NCBI RefSeq assembly: GCF_003007785.1
Contig: NZ_PXOH01000007.1
Location: 62,001 to 126,000, forward strand
DNA from: Aphanothece hegewaldii CCALA 016
GTDB lineage: Bacteria > Cyanobacteriota > Cyanobacteriia > Cyanobacteriales > Microcystaceae
Direction of reading: 5' to 3'
Length of the DNA: 64,000 nt
Shown: positions 26,343 through 35,988 of the stretch, piece by piece
Layout of the letters: each line of letters opens with the position of its first letter
Numbering within the stretch: position 1 is the first letter of the stretch
The notes under the pieces: generated by a model
Told to the model about the DNA's origin: nothing
The model's database searches: none
What the model saw: only the letters and a program-made list of their open reading frames with translations
Made by a program: the position numbers and the translations under genes

Positions 26343-26380
26343 TGACAAACGTTTGTCATCTATCTGTCATTTACCTGACA
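26343..26380. promoter_or_regulatory. palindromic operator-like cluster upstream of DUF4327 gene
   Basis: A perfect 16-bp palindrome, TGACAAACGTTTGTCA (26343-26358), is followed by a second inverted repeat with the same half-site, TGTCA-N6-TGACA (26365-26380). Another TGACA lies at 26321-26325. Repetition of one half-site suggests binding by a dimeric regulator. The palindrome centre is about 120 bases before the gene. Confidence 0.5.
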
Positions 26381-26422
26381 CAATAGACCATTAAGCTAAG
26401 AAAAATCCGAAAAATAAATCAA

Positions 26423-26452
26423 TTGAGTTAGATGTGAAAACTGCTCTATAGT
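26423..26452 (+). promoter_or_regulatory. putative promoter of DUF4327 gene
   Basis: TTGAGT (26423-26428), an 18-base spacer, then TATAGT (26447-26452). This places transcription start about 15 bases before the ATG and leaves the AGGAG ribosome site in the leader. Confidence 0.4.
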
Positions 26453-26473
26453 AGGCACATCAGGAGATATGTT

Positions 26474-26698
26474 ATGGTTCAATCAGCGATGAGACATTCC
26501 CTCGAAGTATTAAGGGAAGAAGCAATACAACTTGTTCAACAAGGATATCTACAGCGTAATCAACCGATTTATCTTCTCAGTCGTTACCTGCCGCCGCAAA
26601 TCTGGACTTGTTTAGAATATGTTTTAGAAGAACATAACTTTTTACTGCGCGATCGCATTGGTGATTTAATTAATCAAGAACGATGGGAAAACGACTAA
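26474..26698 (+). CDS. DUF4327 family protein
   Basis: 74 residues. The cyanobacterial DUF4327 pattern is clear: EAIQLVQQGYLQRNQPIYLL, then CLEYVLEEHNFLLRDRIGDL and the end ERWEND. Function is unknown. Ribosome site AGGAG lies 7 bases upstream of the ATG. A cluster of palindromes upstream suggests regulated expression. Confidence 0.8.
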   Translation: MVQSAMRHSLEVLREEAIQLVQQGYLQRNQPIYLLSRYLPPQIWTCLEYVLEEHNFLLRDRIGDLINQERWEND

Positions 26699-26755
26699 TC
26701 GGATAAAGAAGCCAAAAAAAGGTCAATTATTGCAACTTTACCCGATGATTTTTTT

Positions 26756-27970
26756 CTAACCCAAAGCATCGAAAACTTTAAACATCGGTAAATACATCGA
26801 CAGCAGAATCGTACCAACCAACCCCGCAATCATCACCATCATCAAGGGTTCAATGACGCTAGTGAGAGCTTTTACCGCTTGTTCCACCTCATCTTCGTAA
26901 AAATCAGCAACTTTCATCATCATTGTATCTAATTCCCCTGTTTCCTCCCCAATACTAATCATTTGAATAGCTAGTGCGGGGAAAACTTTTTCTTGTTGCA
27001 AAGCAAGACTCATCATTCCCCCTTGTTGAATTTCAAATTTAGCAGCGCTAATCGCATTCGCAATCACCTGATTCCCCACAGTATCGCAGACAATTTCTAA
27101 AGAATTCAAAATCGGCACACCCGAACGAGTTAACGTACCGAAAACGCGGCAAAAACGAGCAACCGCAGTCTTCTCGTTTAAATCTCCAAATAACGGCATT
27201 TTGAGCAAAAAACCATCAATTTGTAAGCGTCCTGCTGGGGTTTTGTAGTAATTTTTCAGAAAAAAGGTAGTACCGATGATTGCACCAATGGGGATCAAAA
27301 TCTTCCAACTTCGCATGATACTGCTCAAAAACAACATAAATTTAGTCAGTGCGGGTAAAGGAACATCTAAATCTTGGAAAATTTTCGCAAAAACAGGAAT
27401 CAAAAAAATCGTCATTGCAAAGAAAACAATAATCGCTAGAACGCCGACTGTTGTAGGATAAGCCATCGCGGATTTAATCTGATTTTTCAACCTGGCCATA
27501 TCTTCTAATAATTTAGCTAAACGATTTAAAACTTCATCTAATACCCCGCCCGCTTCGCCCGCTTCAACCATACTGACATAGAGTTGATCAAAACATTCTG
27601 GATGTTTAGCCATTGCTTCAGAAAGAGGGCTACCTTGTTGTACTTCTGAACTAATTGCGGTGAGAGCTTTTTTCAACTTCGGGTTACCGCATTGTTCCGA
27701 TAACACCCCTAAACATCTCACAATTGCCACACCCGCATTAATCATGACCGAAAATTGACGGGAGAAAACCGCTTTATCTTTAATTGAAACATTCGCTAAA
27801 GCTGATTCAAGACCCGATAAATCTATTTCCATTCCCGCTTTATTTATTTTTCCCACCGAAGCATATTTCATCTTCAGGAGAACGCGAGCTTGTTCTGGTG
27901 TGTAAGCTTGCACTTTTTCTTTAAAAACTTTACCTGAATTATTTTTTACTTGTGCTACAAAGGTCGGCAT
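26756..27970 (-). CDS. pilC: type IV pilus inner-membrane platform protein PilC
   Basis: 404-residue polytopic protein of the GspF/PilC family with two repeated cytoplasmic helical domains (about 68-190 and 271-393) and three membrane helices. Conserved phrases include AVFSRQFSVMINAGVAIV, MVEAGEAGGVLDEVLNRLA and MISIGEETGELDTMM. PilC links the PilB/PilT motors to the pilin filament. It is the last gene of pilB-pilT-pilC on this strand. GAGGA lies 6 bases before the ATG. Confidence 0.95.
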   Translation of the reverse strand: MPTFVAQVKNNSGKVFKEKVQAYTPEQARVLLKMKYASVGKINKAGMEIDLSGLESALANVSIKDKAVFSRQFSVMINAGVAIVRCLGVLSEQCGNPKLKKALTAISSEVQQGSPLSEAMAKHPECFDQLYVSMVEAGEAGGVLDEVLNRLAKLLEDMARLKNQIKSAMAYPTTVGVLAIIVFFAMTIFLIPVFAKIFQDLDVPLPALTKFMLFLSSIMRSWKILIPIGAIIGTTFFLKNYYKTPAGRLQIDGFLLKMPLFGDLNEKTAVARFCRVFGTLTRSGVPILNSLEIVCDTVGNQVIANAISAAKFEIQQGGMMSLALQQEKVFPALAIQMISIGEETGELDTMMMKVADFYEDEVEQAVKALTSVIEPLMMVMIAGLVGTILLSMYLPMFKVFDALG

Positions 27971-28030
27971 ATTCAGTCCTCGTCTTCTATTTTTAAAATA
28001 ATAGTTATTAGAAATATTTGCTTTTTTTCT

Positions 28031-29134
28031 TTAGCGTTTTGCTCCAGTTGCTATCGGTTTCGCCCCTGCGATTAAACGTTGTAATTCATCGGGTTTACCG
28101 CTTTTAGAAATTGCTTCTTCAAAGGAAATCGTGCCATTAACGACCAAATTCGTTAAAGCTTGTTCCATTGTCTGCATTCCCAATTTTAAACCAGTTTGAA
28201 TTGATGAGTAAATTTGAGAGGCTTTTCCTTCTCGAATTAAGTTGGCGATCGCTGGTGTGACAATCATAATTTCTTGCACCATTGCTCGACCAAATTCACC
28301 AGGTTTAGGAGCTTTTTTCTGTACCAAAGCTTGACTAAAAACCGCTAATAAAGAATTAGATAACATCGCTCGGATTTGTGCTTGTTGATTAGCTGGAAAA
28401 ACGTCAATAATCCGATCAATTGTTCCAGCAGCCGAGTTCGTATGCAGTGTCCCAAAAACCAAGTGTCCTGTTTCTGCGGCCGTAATAGCTAAACTAATTG
28501 TTTCTAAATCCCGCATTTCCCCAACTAGAATAATATCGGGATCTTCGCGTAAAGCTGCCCGTAGTGCATTGGCAAAACTTTTCGTATCTTCTCCTTTTTG
28601 ACGTTGATGAAACAGGCTTTTGGCATTGGGGAAAACATATTCGATCGGATCTTCAACGGTTAAAATATGTTCAGCACGAGTCCGGTTAATCAGATCTAAC
28701 ATCGCCGCTAAAGTCGTAGTTTTGCCAGATCCCGTTTGTCCTGTCACTAGAATAAGCCCTCTAGGACGTTCCGACATTTCTCGAATCACTTCAGGTAAGC
28801 CGAGTTGTTCAAAGTTAGGGATTTTCGACGATAATGCTCGCAAACAAGACGCATAACAGCCTCTTTCTTTGTAAACATTCACCCGAAACCGCGCTAGTCC
28901 TTTAATGCCATAAGAACAATCTAACTCCCAATTCTGCTCTAACTCTTTGCGTTGAGTATTGTTGAGCATACTAAAAATTAATTTCTGACAATCTTGCGGT
29001 GTGAGGAGTTCTTCACTAATGGGGGCTAACTTACCACTAATACGAAAATAAATGGGCGCTCCTGCTTGAATGTGCATATCAGAGCCACCCATTTCGACCA
29101 ATTGTTCCATTAAATCTTCAATCATTAATTCCAT
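28031..29134 (-). CDS. pilT: type IV pilus retraction ATPase PilT
   Basis: 367-residue hexameric ATPase that drives pilus retraction (twitching, DNA uptake). It has Walker A VTGQTGSGKTTT, the Asp box EDPIEYVF, Walker B DIILVGEMRDLETI, the His box GHLVFGTLHTN, and the PilT-specific AIANLIREGKASQIYS near the end. It starts at ATG 29134 with AAGGAG 8 bases upstream. It lies between pilB (27-base gap) and pilC. Confidence 0.96.
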   Translation of the reverse strand: MELMIEDLMEQLVEMGGSDMHIQAGAPIYFRISGKLAPISEELLTPQDCQKLIFSMLNNTQRKELEQNWELDCSYGIKGLARFRVNVYKERGCYASCLRALSSKIPNFEQLGLPEVIREMSERPRGLILVTGQTGSGKTTTLAAMLDLINRTRAEHILTVEDPIEYVFPNAKSLFHQRQKGEDTKSFANALRAALREDPDIILVGEMRDLETISLAITAAETGHLVFGTLHTNSAAGTIDRIIDVFPANQQAQIRAMLSNSLLAVFSQALVQKKAPKPGEFGRAMVQEIMIVTPAIANLIREGKASQIYSSIQTGLKLGMQTMEQALTNLVVNGTISFEEAISKSGKPDELQRLIAGAKPIATGAKR

Positions 29135-29161
29135 TGATATTTCTCCTTGTTTCCATTAAAT

Positions 29162-31186
29162 TTAGTGATCAGTAAATCGAGGGGTCATACAATAGGGACA
29201 ATCTAACCACTCTGGTTGTAAATCGGCGCTACAAGTTCGACAGGTTAAACCACTCTTGCGTTTTGCTTTTAATTCCGCCTCTAACCCCGAATCTGTAAAG
29301 GTTACTCGTTCTACTTCTTCTAAGGTGGTGTATCCTTGACGTACCAGGTTAAGACTATAGGCGAGGAGGGTAATCATTCCTTCTTCAACTGCTACTTCCT
29401 TAATGCGGTCTGTGGTTGCGCCCTCATTAATCATGGCTTGTAGGCGTTCACTGTTCCGCATCACCTCATACACACCCACCCGTCCTTTATAGCCACTGCC
29501 ATTACATTTTTGACATAATTGGTTAGCCATGCGGGCTTGTTGAATTTCCTCATGAGTTAAGCTATTAGCTTTATAGAAAATAACTTCTTCTTCATTGGAA
29601 GCACTTAAACCAAAGCGAGCAAGTTCTTGTCGAGTCGGGTTATAGGGGACACGGCATTCTGTACAAACTCGACGCATTAGACGTTGTGCTAAAACACCGA
29701 GTAAAGATCCAGAGACCATAAAAGGTTCAACCCCCATCTCATCAAGCCTGGCGATCGCACCTGCTGCATCATTAGTGTGTAATGTGGTTAAGACCAAGTG
29801 ACCCGTTAACGCGGCTTCAATCGCTGTTTTTGCCGTTTCTTTGTCCCGTGTCTCACCCACCAGGATCACATCGGGGTCTTGTCGCATAAAAGCTCGTAGA
29901 ATTGACGAAAAATCCATCCCTTTTTCCCGGATGACTTGAACTTGGGTAATTCCGGGTAAAGAATATTCGATCGGGTCTTCGGCTGTACTAATATTAACCC
30001 CAGGATGATTTCGTTCTGCAAGCACCGAATACAGACTGGTTGATTTACCTGAACCCGTTGGCCCAGTAACCAAAATCAGACCAAAAGGACGACTTGCTAA
30101 ATCTCTAACAATTGCTAGAGTGTCATCATCGGTGATCAATTTATCTAAACCCAGTTGAGTCGCGCTATTATCTAAAATCCGTAAACAGACTTTTTCGCCA
30201 TAACGACTCGGTAGTGTATTGACCCGAAAATCGACTTTTCTGCCTTGATACATCCGGCGAATTTTGCCATCTTGGGGGAGTCGTCGTTCGGCAATATCAA
30301 GATCCGACATAATTTTAAAACGAGCAACCACAGCCGGCGTAACCTTACGCGGTAAAGGTTCAAAAGCTTGTTGTAGTACCCCATCTCGACGAAATCGAAT
30401 GCGAAGATATTCTTCTTGCGGCTCGACGTGAATATCGGATGCACCTTCTTGTAACGCTTTTGCTAAAATTTTGTTGACAAGATTGATCACTGGTGCTTGA
30501 TTTCCATCGACTGCATCTAATTCATCAGTCGCCTCATCTTTAGCGGCGGAAACGGTGGCATCAATATTATCGACAATCTCGGTAATATCGGCTAATTTCT
30601 CGATTTCTCTTTCTCTTTCGAGTTTTTTCTTTTCGTTATCGAGTTCGCCTTGGACTGAGTGATACTGCTCTAATAATCCCTCGTAATCTTCGGGTGTAAT
30701 GACTAGACGCTGTAATTCTAGATCTTTCGGGCGCAAGATTCGGTTAACATCATCGAGTGCTTCAAGGTTATCCGGATCAACCATTGCAACTAGAATAGAG
30801 ACAGGGATTCCTTCAATTCGTCGCAGAGGGATCAGTCGATAACGACGACAAATATCAATAGGAATCAACGAATCGATCAATCTTGCTGATTCAAGAGGAT
30901 CAACATTGTTAATCTCAGGATCGAGGAATTCAACCCCGTAGAGAATTTTTAATTCAAAAAGCTGATTTTTTTTGTACTGTCGCTGTAGTTCGGGTGGTAA
31001 AGGTCTTCCCGTAATCATTTGCAGAACATCGGTTAACGGACGACCTGTTTTTCGGGTTTCGATTAATGCTTGCTGCATTTGATCGGGTGCTGCATAACCC
31101 GCTTGTACGAGCTTGTTTCCAAAAGGCGAAAAATAGTTTCTTAAAGCAACGGCGCGAGTCCGTTTTGTAGTTGACGCATTCGTCAT
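29162..31186 (-). CDS. pilB: type IV pilus extension ATPase PilB
   Basis: 674-residue GspE/PilB ATPase powering pilus assembly. It has an N-terminal GspE-N domain (about 30-190), Walker A GPTGSGKSTSLY, Walker B DVILVGETRDKETA, His box TGHLVLTTLHTN, and a tetracysteine zinc motif (CTECR ... CQKCNGSG). The C-terminus carries a second Cys-pair tail (LTCRTCSADL ... DCPYCMTP) that looks like a small zinc ribbon, beyond the core ATPase. It is first of the pil operon and divergent from grpE. Confidence 0.95.
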   Translation of the reverse strand: MTNASTTKRTRAVALRNYFSPFGNKLVQAGYAAPDQMQQALIETRKTGRPLTDVLQMITGRPLPPELQRQYKKNQLFELKILYGVEFLDPEINNVDPLESARLIDSLIPIDICRRYRLIPLRRIEGIPVSILVAMVDPDNLEALDDVNRILRPKDLELQRLVITPEDYEGLLEQYHSVQGELDNEKKKLEREREIEKLADITEIVDNIDATVSAAKDEATDELDAVDGNQAPVINLVNKILAKALQEGASDIHVEPQEEYLRIRFRRDGVLQQAFEPLPRKVTPAVVARFKIMSDLDIAERRLPQDGKIRRMYQGRKVDFRVNTLPSRYGEKVCLRILDNSATQLGLDKLITDDDTLAIVRDLASRPFGLILVTGPTGSGKSTSLYSVLAERNHPGVNISTAEDPIEYSLPGITQVQVIREKGMDFSSILRAFMRQDPDVILVGETRDKETAKTAIEAALTGHLVLTTLHTNDAAGAIARLDEMGVEPFMVSGSLLGVLAQRLMRRVCTECRVPYNPTRQELARFGLSASNEEEVIFYKANSLTHEEIQQARMANQLCQKCNGSGYKGRVGVYEVMRNSERLQAMINEGATTDRIKEVAVEEGMITLLAYSLNLVRQGYTTLEEVERVTFTDSGLEAELKAKRKSGLTCRTCSADLQPEWLDCPYCMTPRFTDH

Positions 31187-31417
31187 AAAATTTTGTTATC
31201 CTCTTCACTACTCTTCAGTGTTCCCAAAAAAGGAGATAAATTAATCGAGAGCCAGTGAAAAGTTTTTGATAAATCAAAAAATTGGCTTGAATTGGGCTTC
31301 GGTTTTCCACCAATGGGTAGACCACGCCGATTGACCACAAAATGCTACATTAGTTGGGAGGGAATCCTACAAAAGATTAGAAAAACACAAGCCAATTGCG
31401 ACTCCAGTAATAGTCCT

Positions 31418-32176
31418 ATGAGTGAAGAACAAAAACCATTAGAGACAACTTTAGAAAATATAAAATCCTCTTCTGGGCAAATGGGGGAAACCAAACCAGA
31501 ACCGTCAGTCGATCCTAAATTTGAATCCAATTCGCCTACGAATGAGGATAAAAATGAAGAACCATTCACCGATTCTGCTTCAGAAAGTCTTTCCCCTGAA
31601 GCTATCATGACTTCTTTACAGCAAGAAGTAGCAATGCTCTCTCAACAACTTGATGAGCAAACCCAACAAGCTGAAGCCAATAAGAAACGCTACATTAATC
31701 TAGCTGCTGAATTTGATAATTTTCGGAAACGGACACAAAAAGAAAAAGAAGATTTGGAAATTCAGATCAAATGTAAAACCATTGCTGAATTATTACCCGT
31801 AATCGATAATTTTGATCGCGCTAGAACTCAGCTTAAACCCGCTACCGATGGAGAAATGGGCATTCACAAAAGTTATCAAAGTGTCTATAAAAACTTTGTT
31901 GATGGTTTGAAACGCCTTGGAGTATCAGCAATGCGCCCCGAAGGGCAACCCTTTGATCCCACTTATCATGAAGCAATGCTACGTGAATATACTGATGATT
32001 ATCCCGAAGGAACTGTGATAGAACAGTTGATACGAGGCTATCTTTTAGGCGATCAAGTCCTTCGACACGCAATGGTTAAAGTTGCGGCGGCTAAAGATCC
32101 TGATCAGACTTCTGAGTCAACCGAAAACTATAGCTCATCGTCTTATTCTGAAACCAGCGACTCTAGTTCAATGTAA
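31418..32176 (+). CDS. grpE: GrpE nucleotide exchange factor
   Basis: About 252 residues. An acidic disordered N-terminal segment (first roughly 75 residues) is followed by a long coiled coil ([20 protein letters not shown]), the hinge [20 protein letters not shown], and the beta-wing domain ([33 protein letters not shown]). It releases ADP from DnaK. ATG 31418 is chosen as the family-like start; the frame is open further upstream to 31292, but those residues are not GrpE-like. It heads the grpE-dnaK-dnaJ cluster. Confidence 0.93.
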   Translation: MSEEQKPLETTLENIKSSSGQMGETKPEPSVDPKFESNSPTNEDKNEEPFTDSASESLSPEAIMTSLQQEVAMLSQQLDEQTQQAEANKKRYINLAAEFDNFRKRTQKEKEDLEIQIKCKTIAELLPVIDNFDRARTQLKPATDGEMGIHKSYQSVYKNFVDGLKRLGVSAMRPEGQPFDPTYHEAMLREYTDDYPEGTVIEQLIRGYLLGDQVLRHAMVKVAAAKDPDQTSESTENYSSSSYSETSDSSSM

Positions 32177-32338
32177 CAAGAGTATCTAGTCATTAGTTGA
32201 TCAGGTAATTTCTGGGTGACTAATGACTCAAGCGAATTGATATTGATTCAGTTCGTTGCAGTGGAATCCGTTTTTAATCAAAAGAATCCTTAGTCCGTAA
32301 ATTTACAGTCAAAAATCAGATCACGCAAAAGTTAGTAG

Positions 32339-32379
32339 TTGCACTCTTGACGTGTCAATTAATAATTTGCACTTTTGAC
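32339..32379 (+). promoter_or_regulatory. direct repeat in grpE-dnaK gap
   Basis: TTGCACTCTTGAC (32339-32351) and TTGCACTTTTGAC (32367-32379) are 13-base direct repeats with one mismatch, 28 bases apart. They could be tandem operator sites or overlapping -35 elements for dnaK. No CIRCE element is present. Confidence 0.4.
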
Positions 32380-32432
32380 AACTCTAAACTGAGCATCAGA
32401 TGAAAGTAAATTTCGGGTTATTGTAAGGAGAA

Positions 32433-32486
32433 ATGCGTATTATTGTGGCACAAGCATTATGGGAAAAGTCATTGGGATCGATTTAG
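32433..32486 (+). other. 17-codon upstream frame overlapping the dnaK start
   Basis: An ATG two bases after AAGGAG opens a frame [17 protein letters not shown] that ends 28 bases inside dnaK, out of frame. The dnaK ATG itself has no Shine-Dalgarno of its own. It may serve as a leader peptide or be coincidental. Confidence 0.3.
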
Positions 32487-34528
32487 GGACAACCAATAGT
32501 TGTGTTGCAGTTCTAGAAGCTGGACAACCTATAGTGATCCCCAACTCGGAAGGCGGACGCACAACCCCAAGTATTGTGGGTTTTGGCAAGTCCAATCAGC
32601 GCTTAATCGGACAGTTAGCCAAACGTCAAGCCGTAACCAATGCCGAAAATACGGTTTATAGTATTAAACGATTTATCGGGCGACGCTGGGCGGAAACTGA
32701 ACAAGAACGATCGCAAGTAACCTACATATGTAATAAAGGACGAGACGACACCGTAAATGTTCGGATTCGTGAGCGCGATTTTACCCCGCAAGAAATTAGT
32801 GCGATGATTCTCCAAAAACTAAAAAAAGATGCTGAAGATTTCCTCGGAGAACCCGTCTCAGAAGCGATTATTACTGTTCCTGCCTATTTCACCGATGCCC
32901 AAAGACAAGCCACCAAAGACGCTGGAGTTATTGCTGGTTTAGAAGTATTAAGAATTATTAATGAACCAACTGCCGCCGCCCTCGCCTATGGATTAGAAAA
33001 ACAAGATGAAGATCAACAGATTTTAGTGTTTGACTTAGGGGGTGGAACTTTTGACGTATCCATTCTACAAATCGGAAATGGGGTGTTTGAAGTTAAAGCG
33101 ACTTCTGGAAACAATCATCTAGGTGGCGATGACTTTGATAACGTTTTAGTGCGTTGGTTAATTGAAAATTTCAAAAAGTTGGAAAAAATTGATCTAAATA
33201 CTGATAAAATGGCGGTTCAACGCTTAAGAGAAGCTTCAGAAAAAGCAAAAATTGAACTCTCAACAACGGGAACAACATCAATTAATTTACCCTTTATTAG
33301 TGCCGATGAAAATGGGCCAAAACATTTAGAAATAGAACTTACTCGCGCTAAATTTGATGAACTAACACAATCACTCGTCGAAGCAACAAGAGGACCGGTT
33401 CAACAAGCATTAAAAGATAGTGAATTAACGCCCCAAGATATACAAAGAGTCATTTTAGTAGGTGGATCAACGCGCATTCCCGCCGTACAACAGATGATTC
33501 AACAAATTTTTCCAGTAAGCAAAATTGATCGCTCAATTAACCCAGATGAAGCAGTAGCCCTAGGAGCAGCCATTCAAGGTGGCGTGTTAGGTGGAGATAT
33601 TGAAGATATATTACTTCTAGATGTAACCCCCTTATCATTAGGAATTGAAACACTCGGCGAAGTTTTTACTAAAATTATCGATCGCAATACCACCGTTCCC
33701 ACCAGTAAATCTCAAATCTTTTCCACCGCAGCCGATGGACAAACCTCAGTCGAAATACAGGTTTTACAAGGCGAACGCGCTATGGCCAAAGATAATAAAA
33801 GTTTAGGAAAATTCTTACTCAATGGAATTCCACCCGCACCGCGAGGAGTCCCTCAGATTGAAGTTTCATTTGAGATCGATGTCAATGGAATCTTAAAAGT
33901 TTTAGCACACGATCAAGGAACCGGCAAAGAACAAAGTATCTTAATTAGTCATACTGGAGGACTCAAACCCGAAGAAATTGAGCGAATGCGTTCCGAAGCC
34001 GAAAAATACGCGGATTACGATCGTCGTCGTCTTGTGATGATTGAGATCAAAAATCAAGCCGATAGCTTATTCCATACTTATGAAACAACCCTTAAAGAAA
34101 ATAATCATTTAATCAGCGAAGACTTAAAAGTATTAAGTCAACGGAAAAAAGAACAGTTAGAAGCAGGACTAAAAGATAATAGCGTTAGTTTAGAAAAACT
34201 GAAAACCTATCTCGAAGAATTTAGACAAGTCATCCTTGAAATTGGAACGCGAATTTATACAGGGGCTCAAGCTAATTCAAACACACAAACCTTTAATGCT
34301 CTTCCAGATGATCCAACTCGTCTAACTCGTCCTGATAAAACAATTGAAATGTCAGCCACAGCGATTTCTAATACAGCCAATAAACCAACGACACCCTATC
34401 GTCCCTCAACAGAAACGAGTACAGGAACAAGTTTTAGAACCTATACCCGCGTCGAACCTCAATCGAGCGAATCCTATGATTATGATTCTGATGAAACAAT
34501 GGCGAGTGATTATGAAGCAGTAGATTAG
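32459..34528 (+). CDS. dnaK: Hsp70 chaperone DnaK (DnaK2 type)
   Basis: 689-residue Hsp70. The ATPase domain (1-385) has [27 protein letters not shown] and [11 protein letters not shown]. The substrate domain (390-510) has [19 protein letters not shown], and the lid has a variable Ser/Thr-rich tail ending DYEAVD. The early [17 protein letters not shown] stretch resembles the cyanobacterial DnaK2 group, the essential heat-inducible form. It is flanked by grpE and dnaJ, its co-chaperones. A small overlapping upstream frame may influence initiation. Confidence 0.95.
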   Translation: MGKVIGIDLGTTNSCVAVLEAGQPIVIPNSEGGRTTPSIVGFGKSNQRLIGQLAKRQAVTNAENTVYSIKRFIGRRWAETEQERSQVTYICNKGRDDTVNVRIRERDFTPQEISAMILQKLKKDAEDFLGEPVSEAIITVPAYFTDAQRQATKDAGVIAGLEVLRIINEPTAAALAYGLEKQDEDQQILVFDLGGGTFDVSILQIGNGVFEVKATSGNNHLGGDDFDNVLVRWLIENFKKLEKIDLNTDKMAVQRLREASEKAKIELSTTGTTSINLPFISADENGPKHLEIELTRAKFDELTQSLVEATRGPVQQALKDSELTPQDIQRVILVGGSTRIPAVQQMIQQIFPVSKIDRSINPDEAVALGAAIQGGVLGGDIEDILLLDVTPLSLGIETLGEVFTKIIDRNTTVPTSKSQIFSTAADGQTSVEIQVLQGERAMAKDNKSLGKFLLNGIPPAPRGVPQIEVSFEIDVNGILKVLAHDQGTGKEQSILISHTGGLKPEEIERMRSEAEKYADYDRRRLVMIEIKNQADSLFHTYETTLKENNHLISEDLKVLSQRKKEQLEAGLKDNSVSLEKLKTYLEEFRQVILEIGTRIYTGAQANSNTQTFNALPDDPTRLTRPDKTIEMSATAISNTANKPTTPYRPSTETSTGTSFRTYTRVEPQSSESYDYDSDETMASDYEAVD

Positions 34529-34636
34529 TTAGGATTAACGATTAGATAGACAGGGGTGTTAATTTTCGTCAATAGTTTGCTAGAGTAACATCTAGACCCA
34601 TTAGATCATTACCAATAAAAGAAAAAAAGCTGCTCT

Positions 34637-35761
34637 ATGCCAGGTGATTATTACGAAACTCTAGGAGTTCCAAGAGACGCAGACAAAGAAGAGATCAAAC
34701 GAGCTTATCGTCGTCTAGCTAGAAAATATCATCCAGATGTTAACAAAGAAGCTGGAGCAGAAGAACGATTTAAAGAAATTAATCGCGCTTACGAAATTCT
34801 CTCAGAACCCGAAACCCGTTCTAGATACGATAAATTTGGTGAAGCGGGCGTGGCCGGGGGTGCTGGTGTTGGCGCTGAGTATGGCGATTTTGGCGGCTTT
34901 ACAGATATTTTTGAAACGATTTTCGGTGGTTTCGGCAATATGGGCGCAGGTGGGGCAACCCGTCGGCGTAGCGGGCCAACTCGTGGCGATGACCTAAGAC
35001 TCGATTTTAAACTGAAATTTAAAGAAGCCGTTTTTGGTGGTGAAAAAGAAATCCGGATTCGTCACTTAGAAACGTGTCAAACTTGTCAAGGTAGTGGCGC
35101 AAAATCAGGGACAGGCTCGAAAACTTGTACAACCTGTAGCGGTGCAGGACAAGTTCGACGCGCTACCCGTACACCGTTTGGGACTTTTGCTCAAGTGTCC
35201 ACCTGTCCCACTTGTAACGGTACAGGCGAAGTGATCGAGGAAAAATGCGAAGTTTGTGGCGGTGTTGGACGCAAGCAAGAAACCAAAAAACTTAAAATTA
35301 CAATTCCCCCAGGTGTGGATAATAATAATCGCCTTAGAGTCGCTTCTGAGGGCGATGCAGGTCTAAAAGGGGGTCCCCCTGGAGATTTATACGTTTATAT
35401 CACAGTCGAAGCCGACGAAGAGTTTAAACGCGATGGCTTTGATATTAAGTCGGATCTGACGGTGAGTTATCTGCAAGCTATTTTAGGTAGTACTTTAAAG
35501 GTGACTACAGTAGACGGGCCAGAAGATTTAGTTCTTCCTGCGGGAACTCAACCCAATACGGTTTTAACACTACAAAGTAAAGGTGTTCCTAAACTGGGTA
35601 GTCCAACCCTCAGAGGGGATCATCTATTTACGATTAAAGTTTCGATACCGACTCGCATCAATGCTGAGGAACGAGAATTACTCGAAAAACTCGCTAAGAT
35701 GAAAGGTGATGGCCAAGGAAAGGGAGGATTAGAAGGCTTCTTCAATCTATTTCAAAAATGA
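34637..35761 (+). CDS. dnaJ: Hsp40 co-chaperone DnaJ (type I)
   Basis: 374-residue full-length DnaJ. It has a J domain with HPD at 32-34 (KYHPDVN), a Gly/Phe-rich linker (about 70-115), four CxxCxGxG zinc repeats (about 147-220: [32 protein letters not shown]), and the two C-terminal beta domains. It stimulates DnaK ATPase and delivers substrates. Its stop overlaps the tusA start by 4 bases (ATGA), so translation is coupled. Confidence 0.96.
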   Translation: MPGDYYETLGVPRDADKEEIKRAYRRLARKYHPDVNKEAGAEERFKEINRAYEILSEPETRSRYDKFGEAGVAGGAGVGAEYGDFGGFTDIFETIFGGFGNMGAGGATRRRSGPTRGDDLRLDFKLKFKEAVFGGEKEIRIRHLETCQTCQGSGAKSGTGSKTCTTCSGAGQVRRATRTPFGTFAQVSTCPTCNGTGEVIEEKCEVCGGVGRKQETKKLKITIPPGVDNNNRLRVASEGDAGLKGGPPGDLYVYITVEADEEFKRDGFDIKSDLTVSYLQAILGSTLKVTTVDGPEDLVLPAGTQPNTVLTLQSKGVPKLGSPTLRGDHLFTIKVSIPTRINAEERELLEKLAKMKGDGQGKGGLEGFFNLFQK

Positions 35762-35979
35762 GTCAAGTCACCTTAGATCTTCGCGGTACGCCTTGTCCGA
35801 TTAATTTTGTTCGTACTAAACTCAAACTTGAACAAATGCCTAAAGGTGAGTTGTTAGAAGTTTGGTTAGATGGCGGTGAACCCATCGAACAAGTACCTCA
35901 AAGCTTAACCGTAGAGGGGTATACGATCGACAATATCCAAGAAAATGACGGTTTTTTTATCCTCCATGTACGTCGTTAA
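35758..35979 (+). CDS. TusA/YedF-like sulfurtransferase family protein
   Basis: 73 residues of the SirA/TusA fold. The active cysteine is in the [18 protein letters not shown] signature (C13 of CP). TusA relays sulfur to tRNA thiolation or molybdopterin synthesis, but many family members have other roles. It is translationally coupled to dnaJ, so it belongs to the chaperone operon. Confidence 0.85.
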   Translation: MSQVTLDLRGTPCPINFVRTKLKLEQMPKGELLEVWLDGGEPIEQVPQSLTVEGYTIDNIQENDGFFILHVRR

Positions 35980-35988
35980 TCTAAAAGA

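Noticed and set aside
31187-32458. CIRCE (HrcA) operator in front of grpE or dnaK
   Set aside because: The TTAGCACTC-N9-GAGTGCTAA motif is absent; GCACTC occurs once without its partner arm.
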